A stretch of 64,000 bases of DNA from Fulvia fulva. Lineage: Eukaryota > Ascomycota > Dothideomycetes > Mycosphaerellales > Mycosphaerellaceae. Position numbers and translations under genes: made by a program. Shown here piece after piece: positions 10,618 to 21,857 of this stretch. Under the pieces are notes generated by a model. That model searched no databases and was not told where the DNA came from. It saw only the letters and a list, made by a program, of their open reading frames with translations. Position 1 is the first letter of the stretch. Each line of letters opens with the position of its first letter. The stretch covers positions 1,240,001 to 1,304,000 of the forward strand of contig NC_063015.1 in the NCBI RefSeq assembly GCF_020509005.1. Direction: 5' to 3'.

Positions 10618-12168
10618 TCATACTTTCACCTTCATCTTCCAGCCGACCTTGCTAACCCTCGTAGTGACAACAAGAACAGTGCAGAGCGTCGTGGCGAGGG
10701 CAGCCCAAAGCTGTGCACCGAGATATCTACCATCCATGGCCGCCATGATAGCACCCCCAAGCGATGGACCAGTAAGAGCTGCAAAAGATATAGTGCCGAA
10801 GCCCATCCCGAGTCGAGTTCCGAATTTGCTCATGTCTGTGGTCAGACTGGCAATTGTTGACGGGAAGAGGCACTGGAAGGCTCCGCTGGCTGCTCCGTAA
10901 AAGACGACGTAGACGTAGATTCCAGTCGTGCTTGCCACAGCAATCCAGCAGAATGCAACGATGGCCAGAATGGTGAGCGTGGGTATTGCGACATTGAGCT
11001 GGCCGTATCGATCGGCGAAGAATGGAGGGATGACACGGAAGGGCATGCCAGCACCGTTAAGGATGATGGTGATGGTGAGGGCATTTGCGAAGGATATACC
11101 GATTACCTCATTCGCGAAGGAGGACAGCTGTGAGTAATTGTCAGCACCGATGATTCATACACAGGGCTAATACATACGTAGTAGAATGTGTAGTAGATTG
11201 GCCACATTACAAAGAACACAGCCGTCACGAACAGAGCATAAGGTGGCTCTTTGTAACCAGAAAAGTCGATCATCGAGCCTGTCTTCCGAGGAGGCAGCAT
11301 GGGTCTCATGAATGCACCGATGATGCAGAGGAGACCAAGGTTGAAGAATCCAAGTACTCTAACAGCCCACGCGAACCCAAGCTTCGGAAGTAATTGCTGA
11401 ACAAAGACTGGATAGATCATGCCGCCTGCGCTGTTTCCAGTCGTCGCTATGCCAACAGCGATGGCTCGTTTCTTATCGAAGTATGTTCCTATAAGGCCCA
11501 TGGATGGGGTGAAGAAGATCCCGCCACCTATGCCGGTCATGATTCCTTGGGTCAGCATGAGTTGCCAATAGGTTGTGGATAGGGACATGAAGAAGATGCC
11601 CAGAACCTGGATAGTGCCGCCCACGATGAGGGTGGGGATGTAAAGTCCGGCATCGAGGAGGCGACCAGAGAAGGCACCGATGAAGAAGGTGAGGAAATTC
11701 TGGACGCTGCCGATCCATGATATCGTGGATGCCGATGCATTAAGCTCGATTGAGTAGTACGACTGGAATACGCCATCTGTTCATTGTGTAAGCCGCGAGA
11801 TCTCGCCACAATGATTTGATTGACGTACAAGAGTTGACCCATCCCCAGGTGATCAGAACCACGAGCCAGCACATCGCTACTTGGGTCCATGCCTTCACTC
11901 CTCCGTCTGGGGGTGGCGGTGGGCTGACAATGGACCGAGCGGTGATTCGCGATGCGACTTTGCTGAGCACATTGCTAGCAGTTCTCTTCAGGTCCAAGGA
12001 AGGATTGTGCAAAGGTCCAGAGCCATCATGCTTTTCCCGCAAAGTAGTGCCCTGCTCATTCACATCCAGATCGTGTCTTGAAGCGGACGCCCCACTGCCA
12101 GCGCTATGCCGCTTCGGCTGCTTTTCTGAATACCCAGCGGAGCCCAGCTCCTCAACTGCTTCAAACAT
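10618..12168 (-). CDS. MFS transporter, monocarboxylate-transporter type
   Basis: Three exons (11829-12168, 11178-11776, 10618-11127) with introns of 52 and 50 bp give 482 residues. After a polar N-terminal tail of about 85 residues comes PPPPDGGVKAW, the DGGxxAW signature at the start of TM1 in the monocarboxylate porter family. TM1 then continues across intron 1 as WGWVNSYGVFQSYY. About twelve hydrophobic segments follow, including GIMTGIGGGIFFTPSMGLIG and YFDKKRAIAVGIATTGNSAG (the RRALA-like loop). Expected to be a plasma-membrane or vacuolar carrier of monocarboxylates or related small molecules; the substrate cannot be read. The gene is complete with no lesions. Confidence 0.88.
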
Positions 12169-13988
12169 TATCGCAAATAGTATGAGGAAACGAGAAATGC
12201 ATCGAGCCCAGCAAGCAATGCGATGCGTGCAAAATCATGACTGTACATCTTGCGAGTCTTGTCGCAGCGGAAGGTTATTTTGTTTAACCATAGCAGGCGG
12301 GAGCAGGGATTGCAGCAAATCACAAACACGAAAGCCTGGTAGTGCTACGGGCACTAAAAGCACCAAAAATATAACTGGCTCGCCGATGATGCTGCCAGAG
12401 CTCGAAGCTGCCCTACCTGTGCCGACTGTGCCGCTCGGCGAACATTGCTGCTCGCCGGCCACGGGCAGAGTGGCAGGTAGCCCGAGCATCTTTTGTGAGT
12501 CTTCATTGTTGTGAATCAGGTGACTTGGGTACCATATTAGTCAGGACTTGGCACACACACCCTATATCAGCAATATGTGTAGCCACCATAGATACATCTT
12601 ATGCCATTCAGAAGGTATCTGATCACCCTTATTGTTTCATGGTTCAGCAAGCTTGTACACTCGTCAATCACCCCTACAACATTCATGCTGTATGCGGTAT
12701 ACCTGCCACTCAAAAGCGCATTCACTCGGTGTGGATGAAGGAGAAGGTGAGATGGAAGGATCATGGATGTTGGTCGTGAGATGAGATCGGAGATGGCGCA
12801 CCGGCCAACCGAGACTTCCTCCTGAGAACGACGCAACCGCCTCCTTTCCTGCAGTGCAACAACAGCGGCGGCAATATACTTCCAAAGCAGACACTTACCT
12901 CTCGCTGGGCAATGACTGACCATTCAACACGAAACTGGCAGGCACTCTAGGCAAAGCCTTCTGGTGTGGCCAAGTCTTGCAACTTGCACAAACCGAGCCT
13001 TTCGTCCTGGACGCTCTACTAGCCCTTGCCAAGCTGCGCGGACATCCACAATTCATGAAGAGCTTTCATATAGCTAAGTCGAACTCTGCACGGTCTTCGC
13101 ATCAAGATGAAAAGATTGGCAGGTCCGAGAGATCTGCGGGACAGCAAATATCTTGCCATCTCGAAGCATCCGACTGACTAACACCGTGCCACCGCCTTCA
13201 AGCACTAAAATCGAGCTGTCGGAAACATGAGGACTCGAGTTGAACCCGGCCAGACCGCAGCTCTGCTGGCCTTGCTCAACTGCACACTGTTCATATGCAT
13301 CAGAGTCATACGTGACAATTTGTTTGGAGCGATGGCAATGTGCAGACATCTGCAAGCCTCCTGGCACATCACCGAGCATGCCGTCTTTGGCTGCCAACAC
13401 GTCGGCAGATGGCGAACTGGTGTTCGATGAACATACTCATATTTTAAAGAAATCCTGCGCTCCGCCGAGGTCCATTTGGTAAGCAGAAGCGAGCGATCAA
13501 CCTTCACGTTCGAAGTTGACATTGCGCCGCGTGCCTTCGCTCCGCAGAAAAGCGATTGGGTTGTTGAAAGGGGTTCGTTTGTCTCTACCTCGCTCGAAGA
13601 TATCATGTTTTGCCGACATTTGCAGCCTGCACGCAAAAAGAGCGTCTGGGACTCAAACTTCATGGCTCAATCTGCTGAGCGTGTAGTCTCTACCGAGGAA
13701 GAGAGACTCCCGGACCAGCCGAACCCAAACATGGCGTCTATCCACCATGCTCCGGGCGAAACCAGGGAACACACACCCAGGAGATAGTCGTGAACGCCCC
13801 AGCCGGCCAATTCGTTGTTCACGTTACTCGTCATGCATATGACCTAGCCACTCGGTGTCATATGACTCATATCAGGTCAATCCTCGACTATCCGATCCGA
13901 GGTCTGACACATGGATGTTGTGGCGCAGCGGATCGAGCTCGGCTGTTCCAGAGACCCGGTCGTGGTACCACCTCCACTTGTCCTCCGT
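12169..13988. other. Intergenic, 1.8 kb
   Basis: No gene I can support. An open frame of about 150 codons on the minus strand (13205-13663) has no family features and no matching start context, so it is not called. Confidence 0.35.
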
Positions 13989-14304
13989 TCAGGTCAACCC
14001 GGAATGGGCATCAGCTCTCATTCGATCCTGTATACAGACATCAGCGAAGACTCTGTCACGGCCAACAACATACTCGACTTACCACATCTCTACGACCGTA
14101 GCCATAGTCGGACGCAAGGTTTTCCTGGTTTCTGGACCGCACATCGCGCATGTATGCAGCTTGGTTGAATCCACTGCCGATTCCATCTGTGCTTTCCTTT
14201 GGGCTGTCCTGGCAAAAGAAGCGCATTGTTGCGTATCCGACAATGACTGCGGCGCCTGCGCCGAGTATGACCAGAAAGATAACGAGTCCGTCAGAGATGC
14301 CCAT
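13989..14304 (-). CDS. Small single-pass membrane protein
   Basis: ATG at 14304 starts MGISDGLVIFLVILGAGAAV, one N-terminal hydrophobic span of about 20 residues. A cytosolic segment with FNQAAYMRDVRSRNQENLA follows. I recall this arrangement from small fungal proteins of unknown function. Exon 1 (14083-14304, 74 codons) ends at GTAAGT. A 55-bp intron leads to a short exon 2 (13989-14027), for 86 residues in all. The upstream open frame to 14475 lacks a better start. The C-terminus depends on the intron call and is less certain. No enzyme motif is visible. Confidence 0.6.
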
Positions 14305-14722
14305 TGCTGATTGCTGATTGTAAACGCTGGAATGCTGTGGAAGTGGAGAACTGAGTGAAATTGTTGAGAGCACAGCGTAACGACAGACGAGATGGCAATT
14401 GGCGAGGAGGGCTGAAGCCTGAAAGCGAGTGTGTTTGTTTTGTAACACCAAACTGACCAAGAAGAAGAGACACAAGTGCTAACAACTAGCGGGTGGACGG
14501 GACGTAGTGCACCCAGAGTTCTGTTACGGAAAGAAGTGTGCCATCACAAGCTGTGGTTGCGCGCTCGGCTGAAATCCGCTTCAAAAAAATGATTGGCGCA
14601 GTGCTTGTCGTGCCTGACGACTCCGGAAGTGGAGTGAATTGTCGTATTCTCGCTCGTTCGCATCGGATTTTGCTGCGCCTCGAGCCGCGTCACAAGGGGT
14701 AACACAGCATACCAAACACCTC
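14305..14722. other. Intergenic, 418 bp
   Basis: Promoter side of the small membrane protein gene and 3' flank of the carboxylesterase. Nothing else recognised. Confidence 0.4.
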
Positions 14723-16571
14723 TCAACCTCTGTTTGCCAAGATGATGCCGCTAATATACTCCATTCCTTCGGCGCGATAGTAATCCGGCTCGGCGTGCGA
14801 AGTCGTGTTTTGTTCAAACACAAAGTTCTTCGAATCTTCCACGCTATATGCTGGCCACGCTTCTGCATCAACTACCGGAAATCTGTCAGCCCGGATGCAT
14901 ACGATTCTTACCACGATTCGACATGGTAGTCGAAGGAGCTATGCTTACCTCCCAATTGCCGATTTGGGTCGCCAAAGTTTGCGAAGGATATCCACATTCG
15001 TGTCATGAGCTGGGCAAGCTTTAAGTACTTGGGACGCTCTTCACCTCCCATGGGATTTGGGCCACCGTTTTGAGGATATCCTAGGCCTTCGGTGTTATAG
15101 AAGACGAAGGCCACCTCTTGGAAGTGCACAGCCCCGGAGAGCCAGGAGATGCCGTTCACCTGGACAGAGTCAGCACTACGTTGCAAAGAGACCTGGAAAA
15201 TGCCGCCGCTTACCAGCACATTGAAACGGTATGAATACACTGGTACGCTATGCTTGGCCCACCACTGAGCTGCGAATCTTCTTGGAGCCGTCATACGCAA
15301 GTCACCACCAAGAGCGGCCGTCCGCTTGAACTGGAGACCGATTGTCGAGTTTGGTCGCCCTTCTATGGTCGCCGGGATTCCGGTCTCTGGAATATCTGGG
15401 TACAGTATTGTGAGATCCTGTGCCGTGGCATTGTCGTATCCTAGATCCTGAACATACTCGAGGAATTCAGACGAAGTGTTGACGTTGGCTCCGCCAAAGC
15501 CGGTGCCTTCATCAGTGTTGGTACCAATAATGTATGGCACACGCACAAAATCACCTCGCTCAAGCTGCGCAGAGGCGTAGTCCTGGATGAAATCGCCATC
15601 TACCACGAAGCCATATCGAGCGCCGCGGGTCGCGGTCGAGTTCAGCACAGCATTGAGCCGCTCAACTGGCACTGTTCTAAGGCAGTCCAAGACAGATTGC
15701 CTAGCGTTTCCGCAGCCAGTCTGAGAAGAAATGTTGGCGATCACTGGCTCCCAGTCATCAGCAGTCGGATATGCTGCAACGCCAGCAGGATTCCCAGACT
15801 CCGCGATTGCGCCAGCAAAGAGCTTATCATCACGTCCGTTGTACGCCAGCAGCTGAGCAGCAACAGAAGTACCACCAGCACTCTCGCCTTGAATCGTGAC
15901 ACGATCTGGATCACCACCGAAAGCCGCAATATTCTCGCGAATCCACTGCAATGCTAGTCGCTGGTCGCGAAAGCCAGCCATCGCGTTACCACTGTCCTGG
16001 ATCTCTTTGCCGTAGAGGAAGCCCCATGCCGATAAGCGATAGTTGATCGAGACCGCCACGATCGGCATGCCGGCCTGAGCTGATTGCTGGACGATGAAAG
16101 ACTGGTTATAGCGGCGATCTGAAGAGCCTCCCATAACGAGCCCACCACCATGGATCCAGACCTGATCACGTCAACATCAACTTCTCCATCGAGTAGAGAT
16201 CCACTCACCAAGACCGGCAACGCATCTCCAGCGCCCCTGGACCGGATCACATTCAACGTCAAGCAATCCTCATCGACATAGTTCCCTTGGCTCCATGTAT
16301 CTTTACCGTACCCGATACACTGGTACCCATACTCGGTGGCATTGCGGAGGTCCGACCAGCTGGAGTTGAGAGGTTGAGGGACTCGGAAGCGGAGATCTCC
16401 CACTGGGGGCTGTGCATAGGGAATGCCTAGGAAGTTGTCTGTGCCATACGCTGGGGCGTGGTAGCCGTAATAGGTGCCATTTCGGACTGTTGCGGTTGGC
16501 GGTGTGGCGGCATCGAGTGCTGTGGCTGACGATGCGGCAAGGAGAATACCAGCTACTCCGAGGGAGATCAT
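14723..16571 (-). CDS. Secreted type-B carboxylesterase/lipase
   Basis: Four exons (16209-16571, 15214-16161, 14949-15159, 14723-14871) with introns of 47, 54, 77 bp encode 556 residues. The second intron is a multiple of three and stop-free, so it must be recognised by its splice sites and by the family motif it interrupts (VLVNGISW). A signal peptide (MISLGVAGILLAASSATA) is followed by the family hallmarks: FLGIPYAQPPVGDLRF, DCLTLNV, the oxyanion segment WIHGGGLVMG, the Ser nucleophile in VTIQGESAGG, Glu in GTNTDEGTGFG and His in SGAVHFQEVAFVF. It hydrolyses carboxylic esters outside the cell. Extending past the stop at 14908 by the third intron restores the usual fungal C-terminus. Its upstream region was later invaded by the LINE 230 bp away. 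Confidence 0.9.
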
Positions 16572-16785
16572 GGTTCAATGTGAAGCCGGCTCCGTGATAA
16601 GCATTATCTTTGTCAGTGCCAACAGGTCTTATATACGGACCGTTCCCCGCTCCTTGCCGCTTCATTCGACTCAATGAGGATGCCAGTGCCCGATTCTCGC
16701 ACGCCCCCATCTGCCGTGTGTAGAGGATGAGGCAGGTATGTGCAACGACAAAGCGGGGATGATGCGCTTTTGCGTGCCAAGCCGG

Positions 16786-16801
16786 CTATATTCAAGAGAT
16801 C
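16786..16801 (+). repeat. Target-site duplication, 5' copy
   Basis: CTATATTCAAGAGATC occurs here and again at 21725-21740, on either side of the LINE. The identical 16 bp (at least TATTCAAGAGATC outside the TCTA tail) mark one insertion event. Confidence 0.9.
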
Positions 16802-16837
16802 AGATACTAAACCCCATCAGAACCCTGAGGACTCGGA

Positions 16838-18115
16838 ATGGCGACGACGGCGACGGAAAGAGACAGAGAACGAGGAGGAGATGAATGGGGAATGCTTTGT
16901 AGAAAGGCAGAGGAGATGGTAATGGCAGAAGAGGGACAATTCCCAGAAAGAGCACTAAAAGGGGTAATAAGTGAGCTCCTCGGGGGACTGAAAGCACTCA
17001 AACAACAAACAGGAACTACGATTAATAGAGCAATCGAAGCGACAAGAAACACCTTCCAGAAAGACCCAAGGCAGGCCCAAGGCCTAAAGACATATGCTGC
17101 AGCAGCAACGAGCCCCCCACTAGCCCCCCAAAGCACGGTAGTCCGCATACACATCACAGACCAGCAGGAGAAGGAAGAGGTAGGCAAGATGACAGGAAGG
17201 GAGATAGTAGAAAAGCTTGGGATGAAGGAGGTAGTAGGAGCAAAGGCAGACAATAGAGGGGTAAGACTGTTTATAGCCCACACACAGGACAAGAAGACCC
17301 TAGAGATGAACAAGGAATGGACACTAAAGATTGGCAAGACAGCAAAGGTCTCCCATCAGCAATACATGGTCAGTGCACATTGAGTCCCAAGATCCTTCAA
17401 CATACAAGAAGACATGCCAAGCCTTCAGAGACAGAACCAAGCAACAGTCCCAGGACTACAGATCACAAAAGTGGCATGGGTCAGGAAGAAGATTGAAGAG
17501 ACTAAGAAGGCCTCATCTCTTATCTTATAGGTAGGAACTGCAGCCCAGGCAAACAAGGTTCTAGACCAAGGACTATTCTGGGACTACGAGAGACTTGAAG
17601 CAGAGATACATCAGAGTAACCACAGAGTCCTCCAATGTTTTAAGTGTCAACAGTATGGCCATATTGCCCCAAAGTGTAACAGACCTACACCAGTCTGCTC
17701 CCACTGTGCTGGTGATCACGTAACCCAGGAGTGCCAGAAGAAGCAGGAAGACAAGAGATGTGCAGCTTGCGGAAGGAAACATCCAGCATGGTCAAACCAA
17801 TGTCCGGCTAGACTTGCAGCCCAGTGGAAGGCGAGGGAAGCAAGAGTAACAACTCCTACAAGATTTTTAGTGGGGGAAAAAGACTAGCCAGCAAGGACCT
17901 TTCACCCAAACAAGAGACCAAGGCCGCAAGATGAGCTAATACCTGCAATAGGGAGGCCAACACACCTGTTCAGAGCAGGACAAAGCAATGGACAGATGAA
18001 GATACACCAGATGATAGGGAGCCAGCGGGAGGAGTCGGAACAAATAGAGCGACAAAGCCAGGAGAACCAGCCCTACAACCAACCACATGACCAGCCAGAC
18101 ACACCCATGTCCTAA
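16838..18115 (+). pseudogene. LINE ORF1 (gag-like, CCHC zinc knuckles), interrupted
   Basis: One frame runs from ATG 16838 to TAA 18113-18115, broken by TGA 17381-17383, TAG 17528-17530 and TAG 17885-17887. The N-terminal part is charged (MATTATERDRERGGDEW). A middle region contains VVRIHITDQQEKEE. Three zinc knuckles start at about 17636: CFKCQQYGHIAPKC, CSHCAGDHVTQEC and CAACGRKHPAWSNQC. It is expected to bind RNA and form the element's ribonucleoprotein. The terminal TAA overlaps the ORF2 ATG by one base (TAATG). The tail after 17888 is polar and rich in Gln and Asn, and stays open to the TAA. Confidence 0.8.
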
Positions 18116-21100
18116 TGCCTCACACCAACAAGCTAACCAGCATTCAGTACAATGTCAATAAAAGCAAGGACAAGGTCCAGAGGAGCTTCCTGCAAGCCCT
18201 GGACCCAGAGGTACACCACATTGTGGCAATACAAGAACCATGGATCAGCCCACATACCAGAATCCCCTCAACAGTGAAGAGCCCAGGGTATCACTCAGTG
18301 GTCAACAGAACAGAGGGAGTCCCAAGGTCCTGCATCTACATCAGCAAGAAGGTGTCAACTGAGGACTGGCAAGCCTTGCCAAGGGCTGACAGGGACATTA
18401 CCACAATACAACTAACGACATCACATAGCCAGATCCTGGTCCACAGTGTGTATAACCCACCCCCAGAGTCTAGGAGTAGCACACAGCTACACACATTGGA
18501 AAGACTTCCAGAGGCAATGAGTCAACAAGCCCAGAACATAGTGGTTGGGGACTTCAACCTCCATCACCCAATATGGGGATCAGACTTCTCCCCAGCACAC
18601 CACTTCCTGGCAGGCAGGCTTATTAGCCAGATGGAGACAGCCCAGCTAGGCCTAGTCACACCAAAGGGAACAGAAACATGGGCAAGAAACAACAGCTCTA
18701 GCACACTAGACCTGTGTTTTATGTCCCATGCCCTGACACAGAAGGTGGAGAGTTGCAAAGTGAGCAGCCACCTTGAGTCCTCATCGGATCACCTCCCAAT
18801 CCAGACGGACATCCAGCTCACGGTTGAGGAAGAGAGGGAGCCAGAAGAGAAGCTCAACTGGAAAAAGGCCGACTGGTCACTAGTGCAGGAACAGCTAGAG
18901 GGTGAACTTGAATGGGTGAACATAGACAACTTGTACACAACAGAGGGGATTGACCAGGCTGCCACACAACTGGTGACAGCCATGGAGAGAGCAGCCCAAG
19001 CCCACATACCCAAGAAGAGGTGGTCACCATACCAGAAGACATACTGGACACATGAATGCACAACCAAGGTCAAGGACGCAAGAAGGGCAAGGAGAAGATG
19101 GGAGCAACAACGTACCCAGGCCAATGGGGAGACCTATAACAATGCCTGCTAAGCCAAGAAAGCACAAATTAGGAGGGACAAACAGCAAGAATGGAGGTCC
19201 ACTGTTGGGATGATCACAGAACATCCAGAACAAATCTGGAGGCTAGCCAAGTGGGCAAGGAAGCCCGAAGATGAGAAGAACTCCCTACCCCAGTTTCCCC
19301 CAATACAAGACCAGAGAGGACAGGTGCAAACCACTCTTAAGGGAAGGCAGAGGCATTTGCAGGCCATTTCTTTGGGACCTAGGTGGAGGCAGACCTCAGC
19401 AACATCCCAGGAGCTCACATCCCACTCCCAAGAGAGGCTAGCTGGCATGTAGATGCTAAGGAGATTGAGGGAGTCATTAAGAAACTCAAGGGAAACAAGG
19501 CCCCAGGCCCGGACAAGATCCCCAACTGCTACCTGAAGGCATGTAGAGACCTTATCACCCCAGTACTGGCACCAATCTTCACCTAATGTATGGCACAAGG
19601 CTATTGCCCAGGGATCTTCAAACAATCCCTCACATGTGTCCTAAGGAAACCCCAGAAAGAGGACTACACCAAACTAAAGTCATATAGGCCAATTGCATTG
19701 CTGAACACAATAGGAAAGCTCCTTGAAAAGATCATTGCTCAGAGGCTTATAGAGATTGTGGAGGAACATAACCTCCTCCCAGCAACACAGATAGGGGGCA
19801 GGAGAAAGAGATCCACCCTTACAGCAGTGGAGCTAATTACAGAACAGATAAGACACATCTGGCACTATGGCAACAATAGAGTAGCATCACTGCTCTTACT
19901 TAACATATCAGGAGCCTTCGACAATGTCTCCCACACTAGGCTCATCCACATCCTAAAACAGAAGGCTATCCCAACATGGATCGTCACATTTGTGCAATCA
20001 TTCCTCCAAAACAGAACAACCCAAATCCTCCTTGGAACCTACAAGGCCCCACAGACACCAATAGCACGCACAGGGATCCCACAAGGATCCACACTCTCAC
20101 CAATCCTCTTCCTCCTCTTTGTGGGAGACCTAATGCCACTCCTGGAGACAACAAACACTACAGCATCAGGATTTGTAGATGACACAAACATCCTAGCATG
20201 GTCAGACTCCACAGAACACAACTGCAACCTCCTCGAGGAAAGACATAGACAGTGCGAGAAATGGGCAAGGGAACACGGGGCAAAATTTGCACCAGACAAG
20301 TACCAGCTTATCCACTTCAGCAGGGCAAAGACAAAACACAATTTGCAGGCAACAGTACAGACCCAGGGCTTTGAAACTCACCCTACACAGGAACTCAGGG
20401 TCCTAGGGATATGGCTGGACCCAAAGCTTAGCTGGGGTCCACAGGTGAAGAAGGCTCAGGCAAGAGCAGACACAAACAGACAGTCTATAGAAAGGCTTAC
20501 AGCCTCCACATGGGGCGCAACCTTCTCTAAGGCAAGGATCATGTACAAGGCTATTGTCAAACCTGCAATGATGTATGGAGCAGCAGTCTGGGCAGCAGCA
20601 AAGCACACCCCAAAGAGGATTGAGGAACCCCTTAACAGAGCCCAAGCAGCCTGCCTGAAGAGAGTACTTGGGGCCTACAAGTCAACTCCCTACAAGACAT
20701 TGGAAATGGAGTCAGGAACTGCTCCTATCAAAGAATACCTCCAAGGCCTAAGGAGCCAATATGCAGGCAGGACATCTGCATACCAAGTACAGGGAGCCAT
20801 CCAAGCAGCCACACTGAAGATCAGAACCCAATATACAAGGAAGAGGAGACCCAACAGGCCACACATGATCCCACAAAAGGAAAGAGACCTTGCAACATTT
20901 CAAGAGATCACGGCAGCCCTTGAACAAGGGGAGGCCCACAGAGGCCAAGCCAGCTCAAGAGACAAAGACAAGAAGAAACAAAGCCAAGCTGAGCAAATTG
21001 CAGGAGACCTCTGGGAAAAAACTGGAGCCAACAGCACGTAAGACCAGGGGCCCCACTAGCAGCAAGAACATTTGGAAGGTACAACTACCACATCTACAAG

Positions 21101-21523
21101 GACCTGAAGAGGGCAGAAGCAAGTATAGCCATCCAGATCCGTTCTGAGCACATTGGGCTTAGGGCATACTTGCATCAAAGAAGAGTCCCAGGACATGAAT
21201 CCAAGAGCTGCCCATGTGGCTACCTGTCCCAGAACCCGGAGCACATGGTCCTAGTCTGCAAGGAGTGGGTCAGAGGGAGGAGTCTATGGAGAGCAAAGGC
21301 AAGAGATAGGCAGTACCAAGCCATTATCAAGAACAAACGAGACATACAAAGGGTAACAAGGTGGATCCTGTCGGAGAACTACCTTGAACAGTTCTCTCTT
21401 GCAGTGGAAACAGAGAGATGGATTGAGAAGAGGGAGGAAGAGAGAAAGGAGGAGGAGATAAGGAGGAGGATAGAGGAACAGGGAATGAAGAGGAGGACAG
21501 AACTAGGGCCGCGGGCAAGGTAG
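18115..21523 (+). pseudogene. LINE ORF2 (endonuclease and reverse transcriptase), interrupted
   Basis: Starts at ATG 18115, overlapping the ORF1 stop. The endonuclease shows AIQEPW (metal Glu), VVGDFNLHHPIWG and SSSDHLPI. The reverse transcriptase starts near 19480 with GNKAPGPDKIP, then SYRPIALLNTIGKLLEK, ISGAFDNVSH, TGIPQGSTLSPILFLLFV and the catalytic GFVDDTN at about 20170. The C-terminal SCPCGYLSQNPEHMVLVC is a Cys/His cluster, followed by a charged helix of Glu/Arg. Lesions are TAA at 19150, a 1-bp deletion near 19343, TAG near 19380, TAA at 19584 and a 1-bp deletion in an A-run near 21018. No RNase H was recognised. Inactive copy. Confidence 0.85.
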
Positions 21524-21724
21524 TCACAGGGTAACAACCATGACACTAGCGCACCCTAAAGGGAGGGAAACGGGAAGAACAAGAGAAGGACAAATCCAAG
21601 GAGAGGGAGAGGAGGTTTTCACCCGTTACTCGGGTTCCCTACCTACATAAATATACTCTATAGCGAGAGACCTGCATGGGCCAAGAGGCACCAAAACAGG
21701 CAAATGAATAATCTATCTATCTAT

Positions 21725-21740
21725 CTATATTCAAGAGATC
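21725..21740 (+). repeat. Target-site duplication, 3' copy
   Basis: Second copy of CTATATTCAAGAGATC. Its first four bases may equally belong to the TCTA tail of the element. The flanking sequence beyond (GGTCTCACAAC) is the original genomic continuation. Confidence 0.9.
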
Positions 21741-21857
21741 GGTCTCACAACAACATCCCGATGGCATCTTGACCTGTCTATGATGTATAGTAGTACATCA
21801 CCACAGCGTGGAAGCAGTGCACTTAACACCGTGCTTTCCCCACAGCTCCACCGCATC

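Larger units (their letters stand above)
16802..21724 (+). mobile_element. Non-LTR retrotransposon (LINE), near full length, two ORFs
   Basis: About 4.9 kb between matching 16-bp target-site duplications. ORF1 encodes a gag-like protein with three CCHC zinc knuckles. ORF2 encodes an AP-type endonuclease and a reverse transcriptase. The element ends in a (TCTA)n tail (about 21713-21728) in place of poly-A. No RNase H domain was seen between the RT and the C-terminal Cys/His segment. The order gag-APE-RT and the A-rich sense strand fit Tad/I-like fungal LINEs (family level only). It carries about seven premature stops and two 1-bp deletions, so this copy is not autonomous. The duplications are still perfect and CA dinucleotides are abundant, so it inserted recently and was not heavily RIPed. 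Confidence 0.92.

Noticed and set aside
13205..13663. Open frame of about 150 codons on the minus strand
   Set aside because: No family motif, no suitable start context and no exon partner. Overlapping frames on the other strand are similar in length.
17383..17530. Possible intron removing the first two stops of LINE ORF1
   Set aside because: No convincing donor next to the first stop, and LINEs copied from RNA do not keep introns. Point lesions are simpler.
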